A stretch of DNA of 64,000 nucleotides from Sphingomonas abaci (GCF_014199625.1 NZ_JACHNY010000001.1:744001-808000), one strand, 5' to 3'. Shown: positions 7,428 to 16,440, counted from the stretch's first letter. The notes: generated from the letters alone by a model not told the origin. Translations and numbers: made by a program.

Positions 7428-8134
7428 CGACGGCCCGCACCCTGACGATCCTGGCCCTGGGCCTCGGCGCGGGGGGGTGTGCGGCGCAGATCCGGCCCGC
7501 CGATCCGCGCTTCGCGGCGGCGTCCGGGCCGATCGCCGACTATCAGGTCCCGGTCGCCTCGATGCTGGCGCGGAAATTCGCCACCGTGATCCGCCAGCAA
7601 TATGATTTCAGCTGCGGATCGGCGGCGCTCGCCACGCTGCTGCGCTATCATTACGGCCTGCCCCGGTCGGAGACGGACGTGTTCACCGGCATGTGGCGGC
7701 AGGGCGACCAGGCGCAGATCCGCCGCGTCGGCTTCTCGCTGCTCGACATGAAACGCTACCTGGCCGACCACCAGCTTCGCGCCGACGGCTACAAGGTCAC
7801 GCTCGATGCGATCGCGGGGCGCAGGCTGCCCGGCATCGCTCTGATCACGTTCAAGGGCTATCGCCACTTCGTCGTGGTGAAGGGGATCACCGCCGAGCAC
7901 GTGCTGCTCGGCGATCCGTCGCTGGGACTGAAGGCGGTGCCGCGCGCGCAGTTCCAGTCGATGTGGAACGGCATTTATTTCGTGCTGACCTCGGCCCCGC
8001 AGGTCGGGACCAGCAACTTCAACGGCCCGCGCCAGTGGCAGCCGATCGCCCGCGCGCCGGTCGGCCAGCCCTTTCTCGACCCGCTGAGCGTCCAGGCGCT
8101 GACGCTGAGCGCCCCCTTCTACCGGGATTTCTGA
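7424..8134 (+). CDS. C39-family cysteine protease lipoprotein (FapD-like)
   Basis: A 236-residue protein with a lipoprotein signal: lipobox LGAGGC with the lipidated cysteine at 19. The body is a C39 papain-like peptidase domain with all three catalytic positions: C64 in YDFSCGSAALATLL, H148 in GYRHFVVVKG and D164 in LLGDPS. C39 domains usually cut double-glycine leaders; the soluble periplasmic C39 protein FapD is an essential part of Pseudomonas Fap secretion. Context with a repeat protein, two small secreted proteins and an outer-membrane barrel supports the FapD role. Start overlaps the preceding stop; the next gene follows after two bases. Confidence 0.8.
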   Translation: MTTARTLTILALGLGAGGCAAQIRPADPRFAAASGPIADYQVPVASMLARKFATVIRQQYDFSCGSAALATLLRYHYGLPRSETDVFTGMWRQGDQAQIRRVGFSLLDMKRYLADHQLRADGYKVTLDAIAGRRLPGIALITFKGYRHFVVVKGITAEHVLLGDPSLGLKAVPRAQFQSMWNGIYFVLTSAPQVGTSNFNGPRQWQPIARAPVGQPFLDPLSVQALTLSAPFYRDF

Positions 8135-8136
8135 CC

Positions 8137-8862
8137 ATGCGTCGCCCCTTGCCGCTTGCCGCCCTGCTCGCCCTCGCCGCCGCCGCGCCGCTGCCCGCCC
8201 AGGATCTTGGCGAGCCGCTGGCCGATGCGGAACTGGCCACGATCACCGGCAAGTTCATCCTGCCGGGCGGCGGATCGCTGGCCCTGTCGGTGACCAGCGA
8301 CACGATGCTGAACGGCGCGCTGGTGCTGCGCACGGTGCTGACCGTCGACCAGGGGTCGCGCGTGCAGGTCTATGGCCGATCGGACGGAAGCGCCTCTGCG
8401 CCCCCTACCGCCGCCGGCGCGGCTCCGGCGGCGCCGGTGCTGACCAGCGGCGCGTCGGTGCTGTTCGACCGCCGTTCGGGCGCGCAGATCGTGCCGCCCA
8501 CGGTCAGCACGATCCGCGTCGGCGGCATCGGCGCGGCCGGCGCGGGCGCGGCGGAACCGGGCCTGACGCCGATCGCGGTCGCGGCGGGCGGACCGGCGGT
8601 GCGGACGCCCGACGGGCTGGTCTCAGTCGCCACGCTGGCGGGCGGCACCCAGGTGTCGCTGGCCGGCGACCAGATCGGCATCGCCCATCTGGTCGGTCCG
8701 ACCGTCGCCACCGCGATCCTGAACGCGGGCAACGATCGGACGATCGACACGGTGACGACGATCGGCATCGACCTGCACGACGCCGCCGCGCTGGCGATGG
8801 GATCGGCGGCGATGAAAGTCGACGCGCTGGCGGCGGATGCTTCGAGGGGGATGGTGCGTTGA
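8137..8862 (+). CDS. secreted protein, probable minor amyloid component (FapE-like)
   Basis: A 241-residue protein with a signal peptide (residues 1-21, LPA-Q). Residues 28-39, LADAELATITGK, match the leader-like motif of the protein at 7071. The middle (about 85-130) is a Pro/Ala/Gly linker; the region 189-213 contains NAGNDRTIDTVTTIGIDL, similar in pattern to the C-terminal segments of the two other secreted proteins. No catalytic motif is seen. In Pseudomonas the fap operon encodes FapE, a minor secreted component; position between the C39 protease and the barrel is the same here. Assignment is by context. Confidence 0.55.
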   Translation: MRRPLPLAALLALAAAAPLPAQDLGEPLADAELATITGKFILPGGGSLALSVTSDTMLNGALVLRTVLTVDQGSRVQVYGRSDGSASAPPTAAGAAPAAPVLTSGASVLFDRRSGAQIVPPTVSTIRVGGIGAAGAGAAEPGLTPIAVAAGGPAVRTPDGLVSVATLAGGTQVSLAGDQIGIAHLVGPTVATAILNAGNDRTIDTVTTIGIDLHDAAALAMGSAAMKVDALAADASRGMVR

Positions 8863-10175
8863 CGGCCCGTCGTGGATCTTGGGGCGCGGCGCTGATCGCC
8901 GCGACCGCGCTGGTGCCCCCGGCCGCCGCCGCACAGACGCCGCCGACCGGTCTCCGCGCCGAACTGGCCCAGGCGCGGGCCGAGATCGCCGCGCAACGCC
9001 GCCAGATCGAACAGCAGGAGGCGCGGCTTCGCGCGCTGGAGGCGCGAATGGGCACCCTCGCCGCCGCGCCGCCGCCCACCCAGCCCGCTGCGGCCGTCGC
9101 GCAGGCCAGCGCCGCCGCCACGCCCGGCGATCCGGCGACGATGGTCGCGTCCGTGCCGTCCACCCCGGTCGAGAGCGTCGGCGCGCGGCCGGCGGAGCGC
9201 GACCGCCCGCCCGAGGTCGCGGTGCTGGGCAGCGAGGGCAGCGTCGTCACCCGCAAGGGCCAGCTCACCGGCGAGCTCCAGTTCGACTATGCCCGCGCCG
9301 ACCGCAACCGTGCGCTGTTCCGCGGCATCGAAATCGTCGAGTCGGTGCTGGTCGGCGAGTTCAACATCAACGAGAGCCGCCAGGACATCATCACCGCATC
9401 GGCCGCGCTGCGCTATGGCCTGACCGACCGGCTGGAGCTGGGCGTGCGCCTGCCTTTCGTGCAGCGCTGGGACACGTCGGTGCTGGTGCCGGTGCAAGGC
9501 AGCACCAACAACGACGCCGCCCGTGAGATCGACAGCTCCACCCAGGGCAACGGCATCGGCGATATCGAGATGTCAGCACGCTACCAGATCCTGACCGGGC
9601 GGCGCGGCCTGCCCTATCTGGTCGGCAACCTGCAGGTCGTGGCGCCGACCGGCAGCGATCCGTTCAGCATCCGCCGTCTGGCGACCGGCGAGGCGACCCG
9701 GGCGGCCACCGGCGCGGGCTTCTGGGGCGTGTCGCCCAGCGTCACCGCAATCCTGCCCAGCGACCCGGCGGTGCTGTTCGGCACGATCGGCTATACCCGC
9801 AATTTCGGCCGCGCCGTCGATACGGTGATCACGCCGGTGCGGATCACCTATGTGAAGCCGGGCGATGCGCTGTCGTTCAGCGCCGGGATCGGCATCGCGC
9901 TCAACGAGCGGACCTCGCTCAACCTGGGCTATGCGCACACCTGGGCGTTCGGCACGCGCACCCGCACTTCGCTGCTCGACCCCGGCCCGATGGACCCGGA
10001 TTTCGTCGAGAGCACGTCGCGCGACCTGCAACTCGGACGGTTGCTGTTCGGCGTGACCTATCGCGCGACTGACCGGGCGAGCATCAACTGGTCGGTCGAG
10101 GTCGGCGCGACCGACGACGCCGCCGACGTGCGCAGCGTATTGCGCCTGCCGCTCATCCTGATCATGCCGAAGTGA
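8859..10175 (+). CDS. outer-membrane beta-barrel with N-terminal coiled coil (FapF-like secretion porin)
   Basis: A 438-residue outer-membrane protein. Signal peptide 1-25; residues 29-66 form a heptad-type coiled coil (LAQARAEIAAQRRQIEQQ onward); residues 70-110 are a Pro/Ala linker; residues 125-438 alternate as amphipathic strands with a final segment LRLPLILIMPK rather than the usual terminal Phe. FapF of Pseudomonas, the channel that exports amyloid subunits, has the same order: helical coiled-coil region then barrel. The start is TTG at 8859 overlapping the previous stop (TTGA), which gives a complete signal peptide. The barrel is also like proteins annotated as alpha-amylase-type transporter of DUF transport families; the operon decides the call. 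Confidence 0.65.
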   Translation: MTARRGSWGAALIAATALVPPAAAAQTPPTGLRAELAQARAEIAAQRRQIEQQEARLRALEARMGTLAAAPPPTQPAAAVAQASAAATPGDPATMVASVPSTPVESVGARPAERDRPPEVAVLGSEGSVVTRKGQLTGELQFDYARADRNRALFRGIEIVESVLVGEFNINESRQDIITASAALRYGLTDRLELGVRLPFVQRWDTSVLVPVQGSTNNDAAREIDSSTQGNGIGDIEMSARYQILTGRRGLPYLVGNLQVVAPTGSDPFSIRRLATGEATRAATGAGFWGVSPSVTAILPSDPAVLFGTIGYTRNFGRAVDTVITPVRITYVKPGDALSFSAGIGIALNERTSLNLGYAHTWAFGTRTRTSLLDPGPMDPDFVESTSRDLQLGRLLFGVTYRATDRASINWSVEVGATDDAADVRSVLRLPLILIMPK

Positions 10176-10176
10176 T

Positions 10177-10443
10177 CTAGCGCGTCCGGCGGCGCAGCAT
10201 CAGGTAGAGGCCCAGCATCAGCCCGGCCGCCCCGACGATGGTGAGCGCATCGCGCTGCTGCATGAGCGCTACGACCGGATACCAGCCGGCCGGCCCCGCC
10301 ATGTCGACCGGCATGGTCCAGGCGAACAGGATGATGCCGACGCCCAATCCGGTCAGGAACAGCCCCAGATGCCGACCGGTCCGCGCCAGCGGCGGCAACC
10401 GTTCGGGCGGGGGCGGGGAGGATCGAGGATCGGGAGCGGTCAT
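10177..10443 (-). CDS. small inner-membrane protein, unknown function
   Basis: An 88-residue protein with a proline-rich cytoplasmic N-terminus and two hydrophobic helices, about 34-53 and 63-83, ending in a basic tail (LRRRTR). Start ATG at 10443 has AAAGG 8-12 bases upstream. It lies 70 bases after the GH15 gene on the same strand and may be the last gene of that operon, and it converges on the barrel gene with one base between the stops. No family recognised. Confidence 0.6.
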   Translation of the reverse strand: MTAPDPRSSPPPPERLPPLARTGRHLGLFLTGLGVGIILFAWTMPVDMAGPAGWYPVVALMQQRDALTIVGAAGLMLGLYLMLRRRTR

Positions 10444-10513
10444 CGTCGAGCCTTTCGATTCACATTCGGTTGGCGGCACAACGCGTGGCCCGGCTTCACC
10501 GTTCAACCCGGCA

Positions 10514-12346
10514 TCACGGCTGCCACTCGCCGCCATTGGGGCTGTCGAGCCGCCGATCGAGAAAGTGCGCCGCGCTGATGAACGCCAGATGCGTCAGCGC
10601 CTGCGGGAAATTGCCCAGCGGCAGACCGCGCACGTCCAGTTCCTCGGAAAAGAGGCCGAGATGATTGGCATAGGCCAGCCCCTTCTCCATCACCACCTGC
10701 GCCTCGCTCAGTCGGCCGGCGCGGGCCAGGCATTCGACATACCAGAAGGTGCAGGTCGTGAACGCCCCCTCGCCCCCCTCCAGCCCGTCGTCGTTGCGAT
10801 AGCGATAGATCATGCCGTCATCGGCCAGCTCGCGCTTGATCGCGTCGAGGGTCGCGAGCCAGACCGGGTCGGTCGCGGAGACGAAGCGGACCAGCGGCAT
10901 CATCAGCAAGGCCGCGTCCAGGTGCGTGCCATGTTCGTCCTGAACGAAATAGCCATGCTCCGGATGGCGGAAATTGTCCCACAGGTCGCGCGCGATCCGG
11001 TCGCGCAGCCGCGTCCAGCGGGTCAGCGGCACCGGCAGTGACCGCTTGCGCGCCAGCCGAAGCGCGCGGTCCACCGCAACCCAGCACATCAGCCGCGAAT
11101 GGGTGAGGTGGCGCTCCGCGCCCCGCAGCTCCCAGATACCGGCATCCTTGTCGCGCCAATGCCGGTGGACATGCTCGACCATCGCGGTGATCCGCTCCCA
11201 ACTCGCATGGCTGGACGCGGTGGCATAGCGGTTGGACAGGTAGACGCTGTCGAGCAGCTCGCCGAAGATATCGAGCTGGCTCTGGTGGCGGGCGGCATTG
11301 CCGATCCGCACCGGCCGCGAATGGGCATAGCCGGCAAGATGGTCGAGGACCGACTCGTCCGCCGCCGCGCCGCCGTCCAGCGCGTACATGACGTGCAGAT
11401 GCCCCGGCCGGTCGTCGTCGATCACCAGCTGGCTCATCCAGCGCCGGAAATGCTCCGCTTCCTCGACATAGCCTAGGCGCAGGAACGCGTAGACGGTGAA
11501 AGAGGCGTCGCGGATCCAGGTGGCGCGATAGTCCCAATTGCGTTCCGCTCCCGTCGCTTCGGGAAGGCCGAAGGTGGCGGCGGCGGCGATCGAGCCGTGG
11601 CGGTGCGAGGTCAGCAGCTTCAGCGCCAGCGCCGATCGCATCACCTGCTCGCGCCAACGGCCACGATAGGTGGACTTGCGCGACCAGTCCTGCCACGCGT
11701 CGATCGTCCGCGTGATGGCATGGTCGACCTGGTCGGCATCGGGCACCGGCTGCTGCGCCTCGCCCAGGACGATCTGTGCCGTCTCGCCAAAGCCGAGCGT
11801 AAAGCGCGCGGTCACCTCGCCGTCCCCCAGGATCAGCGGCACCGAGGCGGACAGGCGCATCGATTGCCCGTCCGGCAGTGCGATAGTAATGCCTGGATCG
11901 GCCACCTGCATGTCCGGCACGACCCGCGCGTAATCGGGTCGCGGGCGGCAGCGCATCGCAAAGGAGACGGTGCCGCGCGTCACCGTGACCCGGCGGATCA
12001 GCGCGCAATGCACCGCGCCGTGCACCTCGGGATGCGGCATCAGGTCGGTCAGCTCGGCGCTGCCATCCTCCGCCAGCCAGCGCGTGACAAGCACATTGGT
12101 GTCGGGATGATAGAATTGCAGCGTCCGCGCACCCGCCAGCTCCGGCGCCAGCGTGAATTCGCCGCCCGTATCCGGATCGAGCAGCGCGGCAAAGATCGTC
12201 GGGCTGTCGAGATGCGGCCAGCACAGGAAATCGATCGTCCCGTCGCTGGCGACCAAAGCGGCGGTGTCGAGATTGCCGATGATGCCATGTTCGCCGATCG
12301 TGCGGCCGGGCACCGGGTTGGGCGACGCGCCCGGCCCCTCACCCAT
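10514..12346 (-). CDS. glycoside hydrolase family 15 protein (glucoamylase/trehalase-like)
   Basis: A 610-residue cytosolic protein of the GH15 type, no signal peptide. The N-terminal half begins IGEHGIIGNLDTAALV and contains FLCWPHLDSPTIFAALLD, typical of bacterial GH15 proteins; the (alpha/alpha)6 catalytic part includes RNWDYRATWIRDASFTVYAFLRLG and, near the C-terminus, GGEGAFTTCTFWYVECLARAG, where the general acid/base glutamates are expected. Family members hydrolyse trehalose, glucans or similar alpha-glucosides by inversion. Its start overlaps the stop of the SDR gene by 8 bases. SDR plus GH15 is a pair I have seen in other alphaproteobacteria, suggesting linked sugar metabolism; substrate is unknown. 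Confidence 0.85.
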   Translation of the reverse strand: MGEGPGASPNPVPGRTIGEHGIIGNLDTAALVASDGTIDFLCWPHLDSPTIFAALLDPDTGGEFTLAPELAGARTLQFYHPDTNVLVTRWLAEDGSAELTDLMPHPEVHGAVHCALIRRVTVTRGTVSFAMRCRPRPDYARVVPDMQVADPGITIALPDGQSMRLSASVPLILGDGEVTARFTLGFGETAQIVLGEAQQPVPDADQVDHAITRTIDAWQDWSRKSTYRGRWREQVMRSALALKLLTSHRHGSIAAAATFGLPEATGAERNWDYRATWIRDASFTVYAFLRLGYVEEAEHFRRWMSQLVIDDDRPGHLHVMYALDGGAAADESVLDHLAGYAHSRPVRIGNAARHQSQLDIFGELLDSVYLSNRYATASSHASWERITAMVEHVHRHWRDKDAGIWELRGAERHLTHSRLMCWVAVDRALRLARKRSLPVPLTRWTRLRDRIARDLWDNFRHPEHGYFVQDEHGTHLDAALLMMPLVRFVSATDPVWLATLDAIKRELADDGMIYRYRNDDGLEGGEGAFTTCTFWYVECLARAGRLSEAQVVMEKGLAYANHLGLFSEELDVRGLPLGNFPQALTHLAFISAAHFLDRRLDSPNGGEWQP

Positions 12347-13148
12347 TGTCGCGGAAGCCGGGATAGAGCGTCATGCCGCCATCGACATAAAGAGTGGTGC
12401 CGGTGACGTAATCGGCCGCATCCGACACCAGCCAGGCGGCAGCCTCAGCCACGTCGTCGGTGTCGCCGATCCGGCCATAGGGGATCAGCTTGAGCAAAGC
12501 GTCGCGCTTGGCGGGATCGCGCCACACATCCTCGTTGATCGGCGTGGCGATGGCGCCGGGCGACAGCGCGTTGACGCGGATGCGATCGGCCGCCACCTCC
12601 TGCGCCAACGTCTTGACCATCATCGCGACGCCCCCCTTTGACGCGGCATAATTGATATGCCCGGCCCAGGGGATGACGTCGTGGACCGACGACATGGACA
12701 GAATGACCCCAGCGGCGCGGGACGGCCGCCCTTCCGCCGGCTGGCGGCGGAAACGGCGGACCGCCTCGCGGCAGCAGAGAAACTGCCCGGTCAGGTCGAC
12801 ATCGATCACCTTCTGCCAGTCCTCCAGCGACAACTCGGCGACCGGCGCATCCTTTTGCGCGCCCGAATTGGCGACCAGGATGTCGACTCGCCCGAACGCC
12901 TCGACGGTGCGGTCGAACAGCGCGGCGACATCCGCTTCCTTCGACACGTCGGCCCGCACCGCGACGGCGCGGCCACCGGCGGCGCGAACCTCTTCCGCGA
13001 GCGCCTCGGCTGGCTCGGCTTGCGAGTGATAGTTGATGGTGACGGCCGTGCCGGCCAGGCCCAGGCGGCGCGCCACGGCCTGGCCGATTCCCGAACTGGC
13101 GCCGGTGACGATGGCGACGGGGCCCTGGCCCGCGGAGATGTCAGTCAT
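12339..13148 (-). CDS. SDR family oxidoreductase, glucose 1-dehydrogenase-like
   Basis: A 269-residue classical short-chain dehydrogenase. Seen: cofactor motif TGASSGIGQAVA near residue 17-28, NSGAQ (in place of NAG) near 95, catalytic Ser in MSSVHD, and YAASK with the catalytic Tyr and Lys near 165. The C-terminus YVTGTTLYVDGGMTLYPGF is typical of glucose 1-dehydrogenase-like members. The start at 13148 was chosen because the conserved Rossmann strand begins 12 residues later; longer in-frame extension upstream is low-complexity. Transcribed with GH15 downstream (8-base overlap), perhaps oxidising the glucose that enzyme releases. Confidence 0.85.
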   Translation of the reverse strand: MTDISAGQGPVAIVTGASSGIGQAVARRLGLAGTAVTINYHSQAEPAEALAEEVRAAGGRAVAVRADVSKEADVAALFDRTVEAFGRVDILVANSGAQKDAPVAELSLEDWQKVIDVDLTGQFLCCREAVRRFRRQPAEGRPSRAAGVILSMSSVHDVIPWAGHINYAASKGGVAMMVKTLAQEVAADRIRVNALSPGAIATPINEDVWRDPAKRDALLKLIPYGRIGDTDDVAEAAAWLVSDAADYVTGTTLYVDGGMTLYPGFRDNG

Positions 13149-13364
13149 GCCCAGGGAGACGCGCGAGCCCGTCCTGCCGTTCCCCGCCGGGGGAGGGCCG
13201 GGGCTTGGCGCACCGCAGACCCTCCCGCGACCATCCCCGCGCCGCGGGGTCCGGCCCGGCGAAGGCAGAGCCTCTGCCCCGTCGACGATCCACGTCCACT
13301 TGCTTCCACCCTCGGACACGGCCGCGACGGTGTCGAAGATCTGCCGGCCCTGAGCCGGCCGCGA

Positions 13365-14117
13365 TCAGGACGGCGAGCCCGACCCCGCCACATTGTCGCG
13401 ACAGGCCTGCCGCTGCTCGACCCGGTCGTCACTGCCCGGCCGACGGATCAGCACCGACAGGCTGCGGCAGCCGCCCTCGGCCGGCCCCGCCACGACGAAG
13501 CCGTGATCCAGGCCCCGGGCATCCGACCATTGCTGCAACTGCCCACTCGCGCTCGCCGCCGCGATCGCCTGCGCCATGCTGGACAGCGGTGCGTCCGTGT
13601 CGGCTGCGTCCGCGTCGGGCGTCAGCGGCGCGGCGGGCGGGACGACGACCGGGGTCGGAGATGCGCCCGAACCCGGTGTCAGCCGGAGAGGCGACCGGGA
13701 TATCGGCCGGGGCAGCGGCGCGGCTTCGTCGATCCGCGCGGCAGTCCGCGCCTCGGACCGGTGTCGGGCGAGCGGTGACGCCTCCCCCGCATCGACACGC
13801 TCGGCGACCGCCGGCAGGGGCAACGGCACGCTGACCACATAGGCCGGACGCGCCGCCACGCTGCCGGCCTGGACGGCGATGCCGACGATCGTACCCGCGC
13901 CGATCGTCGCCAGCATCGCACCCGCCAGCCGGGCGATGCGACGCGGGCGCGGCGTATCGTCCGGCGCGCAGGCATAGGAGGGCGGCGCGATCATTGCCGC
14001 GCGGTAATCGACCGTCGACAGGCCGAAACGCAGCGATCCGGCATGGATCGTCCAGCTCCGCTCGCGCCGCTCGAACCGCGTCGCGCCGATCATCCCCGGC
14101 CTGTCGTCTTGCGCCAT
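13365..14117 (-). CDS. hypothetical protein with one central membrane segment
   Basis: A 250-residue protein of no family I recognise. Residues 1-60 are polar and may be cytoplasmic; one hydrophobic helix lies at about 67-88 (LAGAMLATIGAGTIVGIAVQAG), then a Pro/Ala/Arg-rich region (90-185) and a C-terminal part with two Cys (EGGCRSLSV and QRQACRDN), perhaps periplasmic and disulphide-linked. The start at 14117 has GGGGGA 7 bases upstream; an ATG at 14132 is less well placed. Gap to the SDR start (216 bases) holds GC-rich palindromic sequence and no credible gene. Confidence 0.55.
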   Translation of the reverse strand: MAQDDRPGMIGATRFERRERSWTIHAGSLRFGLSTVDYRAAMIAPPSYACAPDDTPRPRRIARLAGAMLATIGAGTIVGIAVQAGSVAARPAYVVSVPLPLPAVAERVDAGEASPLARHRSEARTAARIDEAAPLPRPISRSPLRLTPGSGASPTPVVVPPAAPLTPDADAADTDAPLSSMAQAIAAASASGQLQQWSDARGLDHGFVVAGPAEGGCRSLSVLIRRPGSDDRVEQRQACRDNVAGSGSPS

Positions 14118-14197
14118 GATCGCGTCCCCCATGGCGTATCCTAACCGGACACGCGCATCTTTCCAGACGCTAATCGCGGCGGGAGGTCAGCACCTGA

Positions 14198-15481
14198 TCA
14201 GCCGTCGCCGACCCGCTCGATGTCCGCGCCGACCGCCGACAGTTTCTCCTCCAGTCGCTCGTAACCGCGATCCAGGTGATAGACGCGGCTGACCTGGGTC
14301 TCGCCCTCCGCCGCCAAGCCGGCGAGGATCAGGCTCATCGACGCGCGCAAGTCCGTCGCCATCACCTGCGCGCCGGTCAGTTTGGGCACGCCGCGCACCA
14401 CGGCGGTGCGGCCCTGGACCAGGATGTCCGCGCCCATCCGCGCCAGTTCGGGCACGTGCATGTAGCGGTTCTCGAAGATCGTCTCGGTCAGCACGCTGGC
14501 CCCGTCCGCCAGGCAGAGCATCGCCATGAACTGCGCCTGCATGTCGGTGGCGAAGCCCGGGAAGGGCGCGGTCGACAGGTTGATCGGGCCCAGTCGGTCG
14601 GCGGCGGCGACGCGGATCGTGTCCTTGCCCGTCTCGACGGTCACGCCCGCGTCGCGCAGCGCCGACAGGGTCGCGCCCATATCCTGCGCATCGACATTGA
14701 CCAGTTCCAGGTCGCCACCGGTGATCGCGGCGGCGCAGGCATAGCTGCCCGCCTCGATCCGGTCGGGCATCACCGCATAGGTCGCACCGTGCAGCCGGTC
14801 GACGCCTTCGATCTCCAGCCGGTCGGTGCCGATCCCCTCGATCCGCGCGCCCATCGCCACCAGGCAGCGGCAGAGGTCGACGATCTCCGGCTCGCGCGCG
14901 GCATTCTCGATCACGCTGGGTCCGCGCGCCAGCACAGCGGCCATCACCACATTCTCGGTCGCGCCGACCGACACGACGGGGAAGCGATAGCGCCCGCCGC
15001 TCAACCGGCCGCCGGGAGCGGTCGCCTTCACGTAACCGCTGGCCATCTCCAGCTCCGCGCCGATCGCCTCCAGCGCCTTCAAGTGCAGGTCGATCGGGCG
15101 GTTGCCGATCGCACAGCCGCCGGGCAGCGACACCCGCGCCTCGCCCGCGCGCGCCAGCACCGGGCCCAGCACCAGGATCGACGCGCGCATTTTGCGCACG
15201 ATGTCATAGGGCGCCTCGGTCGAGGTCAGCTTGCCGGCGCGGATCGTCATCACCCGGCCGAAATCCTCCGGCCGCGTCCCCTCGATCGCGGTGGAGGCTC
15301 CGAGCTGGTTGAGCAGATGGCCGAAGCCGTCGACATCCGCCAGGCGCGGCAGGTTGCGCAGCGTCAGCGGCTCGTCGGTCAGCAGCGCACAGGGCATCAG
15401 CGTCAGCGCCGCGTTCTTGGCCCCCGAAATGGGCAGGCGTCCGGTCAGGCGGTGGCCGCCGCGAATGAGAATCCGATCCAT
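14198..15481 (-). CDS. murA: UDP-N-acetylglucosamine 1-carboxyvinyltransferase MurA
   Basis: A 427-residue enzyme transferring enolpyruvate from PEP to UDP-GlcNAc, the first committed step of peptidoglycan synthesis in the cytosol. Seen: [16 protein letters not shown] near residue 19-34, the active-site cysteine loop [16 protein letters not shown], which is the fosfomycin target, and the internal repeat typical of the EPT fold. Length is as in other MurA proteins. Divergent from the Crp/Fnr gene with about 130 bases between starts. Confidence 0.95.
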   Translation of the reverse strand: MDRILIRGGHRLTGRLPISGAKNAALTLMPCALLTDEPLTLRNLPRLADVDGFGHLLNQLGASTAIEGTRPEDFGRVMTIRAGKLTSTEAPYDIVRKMRASILVLGPVLARAGEARVSLPGGCAIGNRPIDLHLKALEAIGAELEMASGYVKATAPGGRLSGGRYRFPVVSVGATENVVMAAVLARGPSVIENAAREPEIVDLCRCLVAMGARIEGIGTDRLEIEGVDRLHGATYAVMPDRIEAGSYACAAAITGGDLELVNVDAQDMGATLSALRDAGVTVETGKDTIRVAAADRLGPINLSTAPFPGFATDMQAQFMAMLCLADGASVLTETIFENRYMHVPELARMGADILVQGRTAVVRGVPKLTGAQVMATDLRASMSLILAGLAAEGETQVSRVYHLDRGYERLEEKLSAVGADIERVGDG

Positions 15482-15611
15482 CCCCCTCCCCTATCGCGCC
15501 CGGCGACGGACGCAAGAGAGTGCCCGTAAGTGTCTCACATGATCGAATTTAATGCGGACTGAGAGCGCTACCGCCAGACGGTTCGCTCGCACTTGGGAGA
15601 TCAGGGAACAC

Positions 15612-16337
15612 GTGTCGGATCATTGCTTCGCGGACCGCATCGCCACCCTTATCCCCCTGACGGCAGAGGAACAGGCCGCCATCGCCCGGCTGGAGGAGCG
15701 CGAACGCCCCATCCGCCGCAACGCCATGGTGATGCGCGAGAATGAACGGTTGACCGAGATGTTCGTGCTGAAGCGCGGGCTGATGATGAGCTACATGATC
15801 CTGGACGATGGCAGCCGCCAGATCCTGCGTTTCCATTTCCCGGGCGACCTGATGGGCCTGGCGGGCCTCGCCTTCGCCAAATCGCAGGAGACGATCATGG
15901 CCGTGACCGAGTCCGTCGTCTGCCCGTTCGAACGCAGTCATATGGCGGAACTGGTGGCGCGGCATCCGCGCATCGGCATGGCGCTGATGGCGCTCGACCA
16001 GATTTCGCGCGTCAATCTCAACGACCGACTGGCGGCGGTCGGCCGCACCTCCGCCAAGGCGCGGGTCGCGGCGCTGCTGCTCGAACTGCGCGCCCGGACC
16101 GCGCCCGCCAAGGACGGCAGCTTCACCCCCGGCGTGACTCAGGAAGAGATTGGCGACGCCACCGGCCTGACCGCCGTGCACGTCAACCGGATGCTGCGGC
16201 AGCTGGAAGACGAGAAGCTCATCGCGCGCGACAATGGCCGGATCAGCGTAGTCAACGAGCAGCGGCTGATGCGCGCCGGCCAATATATCGACCGGACAGC
16301 ACGGGTCGACCTGAGCTGGATGCCGCCCGCCGCCTGA
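15612..16337 (+). CDS. Crp/Fnr-family transcriptional regulator
   Basis: A 241-residue regulator if started at GTG 15612 (AGGGA 5 bases upstream); an in-frame ATG at 15552 would add 20 residues with no ribosome binding site. N-terminal cyclic-nucleotide-binding-like jelly roll (about 15-135), then a long dimer helix, then a winged helix with TQEEIGDATGLTAVHVNRMLRQLEDE. There is only one N-terminal cysteine, so it cannot bind the 4Fe-4S cluster of FNR; it resembles the cluster-less Fnr-like group common in sphingomonads. Ligand unknown. Divergent from murA, convergent with clpS. Confidence 0.8.
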   Translation: MSDHCFADRIATLIPLTAEEQAAIARLEERERPIRRNAMVMRENERLTEMFVLKRGLMMSYMILDDGSRQILRFHFPGDLMGLAGLAFAKSQETIMAVTESVVCPFERSHMAELVARHPRIGMALMALDQISRVNLNDRLAAVGRTSAKARVAALLLELRARTAPAKDGSFTPGVTQEEIGDATGLTAVHVNRMLRQLEDEKLIARDNGRISVVNEQRLMRAGQYIDRTARVDLSWMPPAA

Positions 16338-16412
16338 ATTGGCGGCCTCGGGGTAGTTGCGAATCCTGCCACGCCATCCTGGCGAAAAGACCCGAGCACG
16401 AGCGCCCGGCCG

Positions 16413-16440
16413 TCCCGGCAATGGCGGGAGCCCAATAGGG
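16413..16440. repeat. REP-like palindrome
   Basis: TCCCGGCAATGGCGGGA followed by GCCCAATAGGG resembles the REP unit found at 49649-49678 (core plus a CCA-T-GGG tail). It sits in the 206-base gap between the Crp/Fnr gene and clpS, which shows no gene. Confidence 0.35.

Noticed and set aside
5384..7900. A minus-strand open frame of 838 codons antisense to the secretion operon
   Set aside because: Its Val/Gly/Arg composition is the mirror of the Asn/Thr repeats on the other strand, there is no domain or ribosome binding site, and the plus-strand genes have signal peptides and catalytic motifs.
16355..16378. tRNA-like T-arm text (GTTGCGAATCC) after the Crp/Fnr gene
   Set aside because: No acceptor, D or anticodon arms upstream; it falls inside and just after a coding end, so it is chance or a repeat fragment.
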